From the NCBI GenBank assembly GCA_036556325.1, contig DATBJR010000112.1, positions 1-16,188 of the forward strand: 16,188 bases of DNA, written 5' to 3'. This document shows positions 1 to 5,943 of the stretch, in pieces. The position numbers and the translations under genes are program-made. The notes beneath the pieces were generated by a model. The model saw nothing but the letters and a program-made list of their open reading frames with translations. It searched no databases and had not been told where the DNA came from. Origin of the DNA: DASSCW01 sp036556325 (GTDB lineage Bacteria; Chloroflexota; Limnocylindria; QHBO01). The stretch's first letter is position 1. Each line of letters begins with the position of its first letter.

Positions 1-161
1 CCATGGCGGATGGGGCTGCCCATCTGGACCCGGCGGTTGTGCCCCGCGCCGAGCACCGTGCCGTCATCGGCCACCAGCGCGCCGCCAATGGGAATCCCAC
101 CCTCGTTAATCCCGATGCGGGCCTGCTCCTTGGCAATCTCCAGCAGCTCTTGGTCAGTCAT
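1..161 (-). CDS. Cytosine/nucleoside deaminase family protein, 5' part only
   Basis: Read on the minus strand from ATG at 161, this gives 53 residues beginning MTDQELLEIAKEQARIG and then runs off the window edge. The segment EGGIPIGGALV, followed by DDGTVLGAGHNRRVQ and ending in RH, matches the N-terminal half of the small zinc deaminases of the yeast cytosine deaminase (FCY1) type. In that family the next residues form the HGE zinc-binding and catalytic motif; here the His is residue 53 and the sequence stops just after it. Such enzymes deaminate cytosine or related bases, or guanine, in salvage pathways. The exact substrate cannot be settled from half a domain. A TAGACT box 7 nt upstream of the ATG suggests a leaderless transcript and supports the start. 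No frameshift is seen in the visible part. Confidence 0.85.
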   Translation of the reverse strand, partial: MTDQELLEIAKEQARIGINEGGIPIGGALVADDGTVLGAGHNRRVQMGSPIRH

Positions 162-168
162 CGGCGCG

Positions 169-174
169 AGTCTA
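169..174 (-). promoter_or_regulatory. -10 box (TAGACT) of the deaminase gene
   Basis: On the minus strand TAGACT ends 7 nt before the ATG at 161. A TTCGCA hexamer 17 bp upstream (192-197, minus) matches 4 of 6 bases of the -35 consensus. The spacing predicts a transcript starting at or next to the ATG. Assignment is by motif only. Confidence 0.45.
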
Positions 175-181
175 CGCCGCG

Positions 182-210
182 TTAGGCCGCTTGCGAACGC
201 CTTCTACACT
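182..210 (+). promoter_or_regulatory. Candidate promoter of the Lys/Pro-rich micro-ORF
   Basis: TTAGGC at 182-187 and TACACT at 205-210 are separated by 17 bp. The predicted start of transcription is near 216-218, just before the GGAGG ribosome site at 222-226 and the GTG at 234. The promoter lies back-to-back with, and overlaps, the -35 region of the deaminase promoter. The -10 box is good and the -35 box is poor. Confidence 0.4.
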
Positions 211-233
211 CGGCCAATCACGGAGGTGCACCG

Positions 234-293
234 GTGACCGACAAGACGCCAAAGCGACCGCCAAAGAAGAAGCAACCAAAGAAGCCGAAGTAG
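234..293 (+). CDS. 19-residue Lys/Pro-rich micro-protein
   Basis: GTG at 234 opens a 19-codon frame that stops at TAG 291-293. Apart from a short VTDKT start and one Gln, the peptide is almost entirely Lys, Pro and Arg, so it is very basic and probably unstructured. GGAGG at 222-226 sits 7 nt before the GTG, one of the clearest ribosome sites in the window, and a promoter-like TACACT lies upstream. No family is recognised. Its composition resembles the basic tails of DNA- or RNA-binding proteins, so nucleic-acid or ribosome association is a guess. It could be a real micro-protein, a leader peptide (it ends 105 bp before the tRNA, which is on the other strand) or a chance frame. The combined start signals favour translation. 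Confidence 0.45.
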   Translation: MTDKTPKRPPKKKQPKKPK

Positions 294-322
294 CGCCAGC
301 GCCCGATCCATCTGGGTGAGAG

Positions 323-398
323 TGGAGCGGGAGACGGGGATCGAACCCGCGACATGCAGCTTGGAAGGCTGCCGCTCTGCCAACTGAGCTACTCCCGC
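323..398 (-). tRNA. trnG: tRNA-Gly, anticodon UCC
   Basis: The minus strand folds into a standard 76-nt tRNA with the CCA end encoded (complement of 323-325). The acceptor arm GCGGGAG pairs with CTCCCGC. The D-arm begins AGCTCAGTTGG. The anticodon stem GCAGC/GCTGC encloses CTTCCAA with anticodon TCC (complement of 363-365). The T-arm contains GGTTCGATCCC. The anticodon reads GGA and probably GGG glycine codons. A TATCCT -10 box lies 14 nt upstream, so the gene has its own promoter. No intron or mismatch is seen. Confidence 0.97.
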
Positions 399-412
399 AC
401 CGAGGCGGATAA

Positions 413-418
413 AGGATA
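413..418 (-). promoter_or_regulatory. -10 box (TATCCT) of tRNA-Gly
   Basis: TATCCT on the minus strand lies 14 nt upstream of the mature tRNA 5' end. CTGAGA about 18 bp further upstream is a partial -35 match. The distance suits a short 5' leader removed by RNase P. Confidence 0.45.
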
Positions 419-551
419 GCGCTCGCCCAGGCTCGATCTCAGGCCAAACGCCGGCGGGTAGGGGCCTGCCGCTTGGTCGCTTTACCCCACGGGGGACGCC
501 AGTGCATCATGCATTGCGCGCTGGAGGCTGAACGCGGCTTCGTCCCGGCGC

Positions 552-557
552 TAGGCT
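552..557 (+). promoter_or_regulatory. -10 box (TAGGCT) of the small membrane protein gene
   Basis: TAGGCT lies 29 nt before the ATG at 587. Transcription from it would give a leader of about 20-25 nt containing the GAGGGG ribosome site at 575-580. No convincing -35 box is seen. Confidence 0.3.
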
Positions 558-586
558 GACATCAGACGTGCCATGAGGGGCTGGGC

Positions 587-826
587 ATGAAGCATCCGCG
601 CGCAACGGGCCGATCCGAGCCGGTGTTCACGGCGGCGCTGGTCATTGACTCCGTCGGGCTGGGCCTCCTGTCGGCGATGTTCCTCTTTGCGTGGCTATCC
701 GCTCGCAATATCAACCTGTTCGTGTCGCTGTGGCTGACCGCAAACGGCTTCGTCCTGGGCGGATTGGTCTGTCTGCTGGCCCTGTGGCTCACGCGGTTCG
801 CCATCGGGACTGCCAGCCACCGATAG
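587..826 (+). CDS. Small two-helix membrane protein, unknown function
   Basis: This 79-residue protein has a short basic N-terminus (KHPRATGR), a hydrophobic segment at about residues 15-37, a short polar turn (SARNIN) and a second hydrophobic segment at about 45-70, ending in a basic tail. That pattern predicts two membrane helices with a tight hairpin and both ends in the cytoplasm. GAGGGG at 575-580 is 6 nt from the ATG and supports the start. No family is recognised. It stands alone between the tRNA and the VOC operon, and the next gene appears to have its own promoter. A small hairpin (827-839) directly after the stop is too weak to call a terminator. Confidence 0.65.
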   Translation: MKHPRATGRSEPVFTAALVIDSVGLGLLSAMFLFAWLSARNINLFVSLWLTANGFVLGGLVCLLALWLTRFAIGTASHR

Positions 827-931
827 CCGGCGCGGCCGGACAGGCCACTGGGCGGCGACCGCATCAGGCCTCCCCGGCGGCTGCTCAACTGCCGGTCTTG
901 GTCAGCAAAGAGCCCGCGACGGGCAGGCGGC

Positions 932-937
932 TATCAT
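932..937 (+). promoter_or_regulatory. -10 box (TATCAT), leaderless VOC operon promoter
   Basis: TATCAT ends 6 nt before the ATG at 944, which is the spacing expected when transcription starts on the initiation codon. There is no purine-rich ribosome site before the ATG, consistent with a leaderless mRNA for the first gene of the VOC-RidA-cyclase operon. A matching -35 box is not evident. Confidence 0.5.
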
Positions 938-943
938 CGGCCG

Positions 944-1315
944 ATGGAGATGCGACTCGAGCTGGTCATCCTGCCGGTGACTGATGTCGATCGGGCCAAG
1001 GCCTTCTACGTCGACCAGGTGGGCTTTCACGCGGACCATGACACCACCGTCAACCCGGAGCTGCGCTTCGTGCAGCTGACGCCACCGGGCTCGGCGTGCT
1101 CGGTGGCCTTCGGGCTCGGATTGACCGATGCTCCGCCCGGCTCGGTCAAGGGCCTGCAGGTCGTGGTCGACGACGTGCGGGCGTGGCGTGAGCGACTGGT
1201 CGCCAACGGCGTGGACGCGCCAGCCGTCGAGGATCTGGCCTGGGGATCGTTCACGTTCTTCAGCGATCCGGATGGCAACGCCTGGGCCGTTCAGCAGCTG
1301 CCGAAGCGCGATTGA
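944..1315 (+). CDS. VOC-superfamily (glyoxalase-fold) protein
   Basis: At 123 residues this is the size of a single vicinal-oxygen-chelate domain with two beta-alpha-beta-beta-beta halves. The first half begins LELVILPVTDVDRAKAFYVD, the typical opening strand and helix. The second half begins GLQVVVDDVRAWRERL and ends FFSDPDGNAWAVQQ, the usual family ending. The superfamily includes glyoxalases, extradiol dioxygenases and bleomycin/fosfomycin resistance proteins. Nothing here fixes the substrate, and the acidic metal ligand often found after the final DPDGN strand is not obvious. The start is supported by TATCAT 6 nt upstream; an alternative ATG lies at 950. It is the first gene of a tight operon whose stop overlaps the alternative TTG start of the next gene. 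Confidence 0.85.
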   Translation: MEMRLELVILPVTDVDRAKAFYVDQVGFHADHDTTVNPELRFVQLTPPGSACSVAFGLGLTDAPPGSVKGLQVVVDDVRAWRERLVANGVDAPAVEDLAWGSFTFFSDPDGNAWAVQQLPKRD

Positions 1316-1323
1316 GCGGAGAG

Positions 1324-1737
1324 ATGACGGGCATCGAGCATTTCAATGTCATTGCCGGGATGCGGCCGGCCACGGGCTACAGCCACGGCGTGGCTGCGCG
1401 CGGGCGGTTCGTGGCGATTGCCGGGCAGGTGGCCATGGGCGAAGACGGCGAGCTTGTCGGTGCGGGTGATCCGATGGCCCAGGTCGAGCGTGTCTTCGAG
1501 AACCTCAGCCGCGTCCTGTCGGCCGCCGGCGCCTCCTTCGGCGATGTGATCAAGTTCGGCGTGTTCGTCACCGACATCGGCATCCTGCCGATCGTGCGTG
1601 AGGTCCGCGACCGCCACGTCGGGGCCAACCCACCGGCCAGCACCGCGGTCCAGGTCGGTGCCCTGTTCCAGCCGGGCTACCTCGTGGAGATCGACGCGCT
1701 GGCCGTCGTGCCTGACGCCGATCGCGCGTTGGCCTGA
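1324..1737 (+). CDS. RidA/YjgF-family protein lacking the catalytic Arg
   Basis: The 137-residue product spans a full RidA/YjgF/YER057c domain. It has GRFVAIAGQVAM (about 27-38), AQVERVFENLSRVLSAAGAS (about 52-71), then VIKFGVFVTDI and the C-terminal NPPASTAVQV followed by VEIDALAVV. The fold forms trimers. Canonical RidA proteins hydrolyse reactive enamines and imines from PLP enzymes and need an Arg in the PAR motif near residue 105. Here Ser106 is in that place, so the deaminase role is doubtful and this looks like one of the Arg-less Rid subgroups. The ATG at 1324 is preferred. A TTG at 1312 overlapping the previous stop would add 4 residues. The stop overlaps the next ATG by one base (TGATG), implying translational coupling. 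Confidence 0.88.
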   Translation: MTGIEHFNVIAGMRPATGYSHGVAARGRFVAIAGQVAMGEDGELVGAGDPMAQVERVFENLSRVLSAAGASFGDVIKFGVFVTDIGILPIVREVRDRHVGANPPASTAVQVGALFQPGYLVEIDALAVVPDADRALA

Positions 1738-2654
1738 TGCCAGACCTTCCCTCCGGGACGGTCACGTTCCTGTTCAGCGATATCGAGGGCAGCACCGCCC
1801 TGCTGAAACGCCTGGGCGACGAGGGGTACGCCGAGCTGCTGCGCACCCATCGGCGCATCGTGCGCGAGATCTTCGCCGAGTACCACGGCCAGGAGATCGA
1901 CACCCAGGGGGACGCGTTCTTCTACTCGTTCCACCGTGCCCGTGAGGCGGTCGCCGCGGCCGTGGCGGTCCAGCGGGCACATGCCGAGCAGGCGTGGCCG
2001 GAGGGCGTATCGGTCCGGATGCGGCTGGGGCTGCACACCGGCGAGCCGGCAGTGGGCGAGGACGGCTACACCGGGCTGGACGTGGTGCGTGCCTCGCGGA
2101 TTGCCGCCGTCGGCCGCGGCGGCCAGGTGCTGCTGTCGGACACCACGCGGGCCATCGTGGCCGGCGACCTGCCCGATGGCGTGGCCATCCACTCGCTGGG
2201 CGACCAGCGCCTGAAGGACATCGACCAGCCGGAAGCCCTCCACGAGCTGACCATCGACGACGTGCCCGTGACTCCCGTCCCGGTCGCCGATCCACCTGTT
2301 CCGGCGACCCCGAAATTCGCCCTCGAATCGGTCATCCCGGCCGATGCGCTGGCCAGCATGCCGTCCTGGCTGCGCGAGACCGCCACGCGGCTGACGCCGG
2401 CGGCCGGGCGGGTGAGCCAGATGATCGAGCAGCAGGTCATGGCCGAGATCGCCGAGGGCTGGCGCGAGGAGAGCGCCTCGGCGCCGAAGCCCGAGCGGGC
2501 CGGCAAGGTCGGGAAGCCGCCCAAGCGCCCGCCGTCCGCTCGAGGCTCGGTGGCGGACGAGATCGCGAAGCTCAGGGCGCTCCGAGATGACGGCACGCTG
2601 ACCGAGGAGCAGTACGCCAAGGCGCTCGACCGGACACTGCGCGGGACAGGCTGA
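1737..2654 (+). CDS. Class III cyclase-homology protein with C-terminal SHOCT domain
   Basis: This 305-residue protein has three parts. Residues 7-175 are an adenylate/guanylate cyclase homology domain with FSDIEGST (metal Asp15), QGDAFF (metal Asp59) and GYTGLDVVRASRI. Residues 180-270 are a Pro/Ala-rich linker with a helical stretch and a Lys/Pro-rich segment. Residues 271-305 are a SHOCT-like helical hairpin (DEIAKLRALRDDGTLTEEQY). In active cyclases a purine-selecting Lys precedes the GD motif and an Asn occupies the GxxVN position. Here these are Asp55 and Val117, while Arg121 is kept. Catalysis is therefore uncertain and a nucleotide-sensing or altered-substrate role is possible. No signal peptide or membrane segment is visible. 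The gene overlaps the RidA stop by one base. Confidence 0.85.
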   Translation: MPDLPSGTVTFLFSDIEGSTALLKRLGDEGYAELLRTHRRIVREIFAEYHGQEIDTQGDAFFYSFHRAREAVAAAVAVQRAHAEQAWPEGVSVRMRLGLHTGEPAVGEDGYTGLDVVRASRIAAVGRGGQVLLSDTTRAIVAGDLPDGVAIHSLGDQRLKDIDQPEALHELTIDDVPVTPVPVADPPVPATPKFALESVIPADALASMPSWLRETATRLTPAAGRVSQMIEQQVMAEIAEGWREESASAPKPERAGKVGKPPKRPPSARGSVADEIAKLRALRDDGTLTEEQYAKALDRTLRGTG

Positions 2655-2662
2655 GGACGTTC

Positions 2663-2690
2663 GGCGCCGGAATCGGTGCCAATGGCACTT
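2663..2690 (+). terminator. Weak, possibly switching, stem-loops after the cyclase operon
   Basis: Two mutually exclusive hairpins lie 8 nt after the cyclase stop. One pairs 2663-2669 with 2674-2680 (7 bp, one G-U). The other pairs 2676-2680 with 2684-2688 (5 bp, 3-nt loop), followed by TT. There is no T-run, so intrinsic termination is only possible, not clear. Confidence 0.25.
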
Positions 2691-2776
2691 CCCTGACCAT
2701 GGCTGCGAGTCAAGGATCGGTGCGGTAGGTCCTACGGACTGCACATGCCCGGCCTCCGAAGTCAGGAGCGTCTTCG

Positions 2777-3988
2777 ATGCAGGCCTCGAGAACGCCACTG
2801 TGCGTGGTGGCCACCGCATGCCTCGTCAGTGCTTTGCTTCTTGCCGGCTGTGGCGCTCCCGCTGGAGCTGGGAGCGGGAGCGGAGCGTCGGCTGCGCCAT
2901 CGGCGAGCGCCACGACCACTGCGACGCCGGTGCCCTCCCTCGCGGGGCGGTACGTCTTCACCGACCTGGGTGTCCTCCCGCCAGGGCTCGACAGCATGGC
3001 CTTCGGCGTCTCGCGCCTGGGCGAGGGCGAGAACGCCCAGACCATGGTCGTGGGCCACGCGGATACCGGCCCAAACAGCAAGTTCACCGGCTTCCACGCC
3101 TTCATGTGGGTGGAGGCGGCGGGCCGGATGTTCGACATCGGGACGCTGCCCGGGGACGAGAAGAGCAACGCCGACGGCGTGAACGCCAAGGGGCAGGTCG
3201 TCGGGGAGTCATTGGGCGGCGAGACCACTCGGGCTTTCCTGTACGACGGGCGCATGCACAACCTGGGTGGACTGGGCGGCAGCTACTCCGGGGCGCATGC
3301 GATCAACGACGCCGGCCAGGTGGTCGGCTATGCCAAGACCCCCGATGGTGCCGATCACGCCTTCCTGTGGACACCATTGGCCAAGCGCCCGGGCAAGGGC
3401 ACCATGGTTGACCTGGGCATGCTGCCGGGTGGCATCGCCAGCATCGCGAACGGCATCAATGCGCGCGGGCAGGTGGTCGGCTACAGCAACGACGCCGATT
3501 GGTTCGGCCACGCGTTCCTGTGGTCTCCGTCGGCGCCCGGCGCAACGGAGGGCACCATGGTGAGCCTCGGGGCACTGCCGGGGGAGGAGCTCGCGTCCGC
3601 CTATGCGATCAACGCCGACGGCGTCGTGGTGGGCGAGGCCGCCATCGGCCCCGATGCCCACGCGTTCGCCTGGACGCCCAGCGTGCCGAACGGCAGCGAC
3701 GGCACCATGGTCGACCTCGGCACGCTCGGCGGTACCTGGAGCCGGGCCACCGCCATCAACGGCGCCGGTGACATCGTGGGTGTTGCCGAAGGACCGGCCC
3801 CACAAGCCTTCGACTTCGCCTTCCTCTACCGCGACGGCACGATGTACGACCTCAACTCGGCGCTGCCGTCCGACGCGGACGGCGTGATCCTGACGGCGGC
3901 CTACGGGATCACCGACACGGGCCAGATCGTGGGCGGCGCGACGGTTGACCAGCACAGCCACGCGTTCCTCCTGACTCCGGTGGAGTAG
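2777..3988 (+). CDS. Lipoprotein with seven HAF repeats
   Basis: The 403-residue product starts with a lipoprotein signal: a hydrophobic core at about 8-22 and lipobox LLAGC with Cys25 as the lipidation site, followed by a Gly/Ala/Ser-rich tether to about residue 55. The rest consists of about seven units of 40-50 residues. Each carries a DLGxLPG or DLGTLGG turn, an AxAINxxGQVVG core and a closing HAFLW/HAFLY strand, the hallmark of the HAF-family extracellular repeat. Seven such units suggest a beta-propeller; that is inference. HAF proteins are secreted or surface bound, with no established biochemical role. AGGAG at 2764-2768 is 8 nt from the ATG. The next gene starts 4 bp after the stop, so the two are probably co-translated. 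Confidence 0.88.
   Translation: MQASRTPLCVVATACLVSALLLAGCGAPAGAGSGSGASAAPSASATTTATPVPSLAGRYVFTDLGVLPPGLDSMAFGVSRLGEGENAQTMVVGHADTGPNSKFTGFHAFMWVEAAGRMFDIGTLPGDEKSNADGVNAKGQVVGESLGGETTRAFLYDGRMHNLGGLGGSYSGAHAINDAGQVVGYAKTPDGADHAFLWTPLAKRPGKGTMVDLGMLPGGIASIANGINARGQVVGYSNDADWFGHAFLWSPSAPGATEGTMVSLGALPGEELASAYAINADGVVVGEAAIGPDAHAFAWTPSVPNGSDGTMVDLGTLGGTWSRATAINGAGDIVGVAEGPAPQAFDFAFLYRDGTMYDLNSALPSDADGVILTAAYGITDTGQIVGGATVDQHSHAFLLTPVE
3105..3980 (+). repeat. HAF-repeat coding units within the lipoprotein gene
   Basis: The protein repeats leave a DNA echo. The phrase GGCACCATGGT recurs at about 3399, 3551 and 3701, each followed by a Leu-Gly codon pair. GGCCAGATCGT- or GGGCAGGTGGTCGG-like blocks recur once per unit. 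Spacing is about 150 bp. These are diverged coding repeats, not a mobile or CRISPR repeat. Confidence 0.6.
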
Positions 3989-3992
3989 GGCC

Positions 3993-4931
3993 ATGCCACG
4001 CATGCAGATTCGAGACGTTTCATTACCGGTCGACGTGGTCGGCCACGGGCCGCCGCTGGTGCTCATGCACGGCGGGCCCGGCGCGGACCGGTTCACGCTA
4101 TGGCCGCTGCGCCGCCTGCGAAACAGGCGAACGCTCGTGCTCTACGACCATCGCTGCAACGGCCGGGCGCACGGCGCGCCGGTGACGTCGATGACCTGGG
4201 AGAACCTGACCGCCGATGCCGACGCACTTCGCGAACGGCTCGGCTTCGAGCGGTGGGCGGTGCTGGGCCACTCGTTCGGTGGCCACGTGGCGCTGGAATA
4301 CGCGCTTCGCTACCCGGATCGAGTCACGCAGCTCGTGCTCGTCGACTCGGCCGCGACGAGCTGGTGGTCGCAGGAGCACGCACCCACCGTGTTGGCGTCC
4401 CGCGGCTGGTCGCCCCAGATCGTGGCGCTGGCACGGCGCTGGTTCAACGGCGAGATCGAGCCCGGTGAGATGTTCAGAAACCTGATGCGGCTCGGACCGG
4501 CCTACTACCACCACCCGAGCACGCTGGCCCTGGTCCGCGACGTCCTGCAGGGCAGCTGGCGCACGAAGCTGCGGCCGGAGGCGCTGATGTTCGCCGGCCG
4601 GCACCTGATGAAGGGCTGGTGGATCGTCCATCGGCTGCCGGAGATCGCGGTACCGACGCTCGTGGTTGCCGGCGCCAGCGACTTCGTCTTTCCGCCTGCA
4701 GCCCAGGCGGAGCTCGTCGCTGGTATTCCGAACGCGCAACTGCACCTGATCCAGGGTGCCGGGCACGAGCCATGGTCGGAGCGTCCGGGCGAGTTCTTCC
4801 CGGTGCTGCGCCGATTCCTGTCGGCGGCGGCTGACGTCAACCGGCCAGGAGCCGAGCCGTCTCCCGCGCAATCACCAGGTCTTCCCTGGCCGCAATCCGA
4901 ACCACCGCGACCGACGACCCCGGCCGGCTGA
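3993..4931 (+). CDS. Alpha/beta hydrolase, prolyl iminopeptidase-like
   Basis: The 312-residue protein has the oxyanion motif HGGPG (26-30), a nucleophile elbow GHSFGG with Ser94, Asp230 in AGASDFVFPP and His258 in GAGHEPW, a complete Ser-Asp-His triad. HGGPG with GxSxGG is typical of proline iminopeptidases and related serine hydrolases of peptidase family S33, but esterases and lactonases share it, so the substrate is open. No signal peptide is seen, so it is probably cytoplasmic. The ATG lies 4 bp after the HAF lipoprotein stop, with GGAG at 3982-3985. The natural fold should end near residue 277 (FLSAAAD). The last 30 or so residues are a Pro-rich tail encoded opposite the end of ackA, and they may be an artefact of a lost stop. 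Confidence 0.85.
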   Translation: MPRMQIRDVSLPVDVVGHGPPLVLMHGGPGADRFTLWPLRRLRNRRTLVLYDHRCNGRAHGAPVTSMTWENLTADADALRERLGFERWAVLGHSFGGHVALEYALRYPDRVTQLVLVDSAATSWWSQEHAPTVLASRGWSPQIVALARRWFNGEIEPGEMFRNLMRLGPAYYHHPSTLALVRDVLQGSWRTKLRPEALMFAGRHLMKGWWIVHRLPEIAVPTLVVAGASDFVFPPAAQAELVAGIPNAQLHLIQGAGHEPWSERPGEFFPVLRRFLSAAADVNRPGAEPSPAQSPGLPWPQSEPPRPTTPAG

Positions 4932-5934
4932 GGACCTGGTCATCCGCGCCGTCCGGTGCTCGCAGCTCCGAGGGGACGTTCATGGTCGACAGCCGCGCAC
5001 AGATGGCGGTCCGAACGGCAGCCGCGTGCTCGCCGATGCCGGCGGTGAAGACGACGGCGTCCAGGGTCGGCAGCGCCGAGGCCGCGGCCGCGATGCCGGC
5101 CGCCGCGCGGCGGATGAACATCGCCACCGCCAGCTGCGCGCGGGCGTTGCCACCCTCCGCCGCCCCCTGGACCTCGCGGAGATCGCCGCTGACGCCTGAG
5201 ACGCCGAAGAGGCCGGATCGATGCTGAAGTGCCTCCCCGAGATCATCCGCGGAGACGTCGCCGCGGCGCGACAGCTCGAGCAGGATGCCCGGATCCACCG
5301 AGCCGGAGCGGGTGGCCATCATCAGGCCCTCCAGCGGCGTCATACCCATCGAGGTCTCGGCTGAGCGGCCGCCATCGACGGCGGTGACGGAGCAGCCGCT
5401 CCCAAGGTGGGCGACCACCACCCGCAGGTCGGCCACCGGTCGACCGAGCAGTTCGGCCGCTCGCTCGGTGGCCCACGCCACCGAGAGGCCATGGAAGCCG
5501 TAGCGGCGCACCCCGAACGCGGCCCGCCACTCGAATGGCACGGGATAGGTGATGGCGTCCTGCGGCAGCGTGGCGTGAAACGCGGTGTCGAAGGCAGCGA
5601 CGTGCGGAACATCGGGAAAGGTGCGGCGCGCGGCCGCCATGGCGTCGAGCGCAGGGCTGTTGTGGAGGGGGGCAAGGTCCCGGAGCCGCTCGAGTCCCGC
5701 CATCACGTTGTCGGTGATGCGCTCCGACGCGACGTGCTCCGACCCGCCATGCACCACCCGGTGGCCGACCGCCTCGAACGTGCCCGCCTCACTGGCGATG
5801 GCGCCCAGCGCCTCGACCCAGTCCTGGCCCGCCGGAAGGGCGGCATCGGTGCGCGCCTCCGTGCGGTCGCCCGGCTCGACGACCAGGCTCGTCTTCAGCG
5901 AGCTGGACCCCGCGTTGAGCACCAGGATGCGCAT
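4837..5934 (-). CDS. ackA: Acetate kinase
   Basis: The 365-residue protein carries the full acetate kinase signature. It opens NAGSSSLK (7-14), followed by HRVVHGG with Arg59, FDTAFH with the catalytic Asp116, RRYGFHG with His148, and the phosphate loop HLGSG (176-180). ETSMGMTPLEG, TRSGSVDP with Arg209, and GIGEH complete the set. It transfers phosphate between acetyl phosphate and ADP, giving acetate and ATP in the cytoplasm. At 365 residues it is shorter than the usual roughly 400 but lacks no core motif. It starts 9 bp after the xfp stop with no strong ribosome site, so it is probably coupled to xfp. Its 3' end overlaps the converging hydrolase gene by 95 bp, leaving no room for a terminator. 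Confidence 0.96.
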   Translation of the reverse strand: MRILVLNAGSSSLKTSLVVEPGDRTEARTDAALPAGQDWVEALGAIASEAGTFEAVGHRVVHGGSEHVASERITDNVMAGLERLRDLAPLHNSPALDAMAAARRTFPDVPHVAAFDTAFHATLPQDAITYPVPFEWRAAFGVRRYGFHGLSVAWATERAAELLGRPVADLRVVVAHLGSGCSVTAVDGGRSAETSMGMTPLEGLMMATRSGSVDPGILLELSRRGDVSADDLGEALQHRSGLFGVSGVSGDLREVQGAAEGGNARAQLAVAMFIRRAAAGIAAAASALPTLDAVVFTAGIGEHAAAVRTAICARLSTMNVPSELRAPDGADDQVLSRPGSSVAVVRIAAREDLVIARETARLLAG

Positions 5935-5943
5935 GGGCCGCGT

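Noticed and set aside
827..839. Terminator after the small membrane protein gene
   Set aside because: CCGGC-GCG-GCCGG has only 5-bp arms and no T-run; such hairpins are expected by chance at this GC content.
1677..2819. 380-codon minus-strand open frame over the cyclase gene
   Set aside because: It lies opposite the RidA end and the cyclase gene, with low-complexity reverse-strand composition and no domain or start signal.
3105..3980. Possible CRISPR or tandem DNA repeat
   Set aside because: The repeats are long, diverged and in frame, and encode the HAF units; there are no constant repeats with unique spacers.
3209..4096. 295-codon minus-strand open frame over the HAF lipoprotein gene
   Set aside because: Its apparent repeats (ADHxA, VNHGA) are the reverse reading of the HAF repeats.
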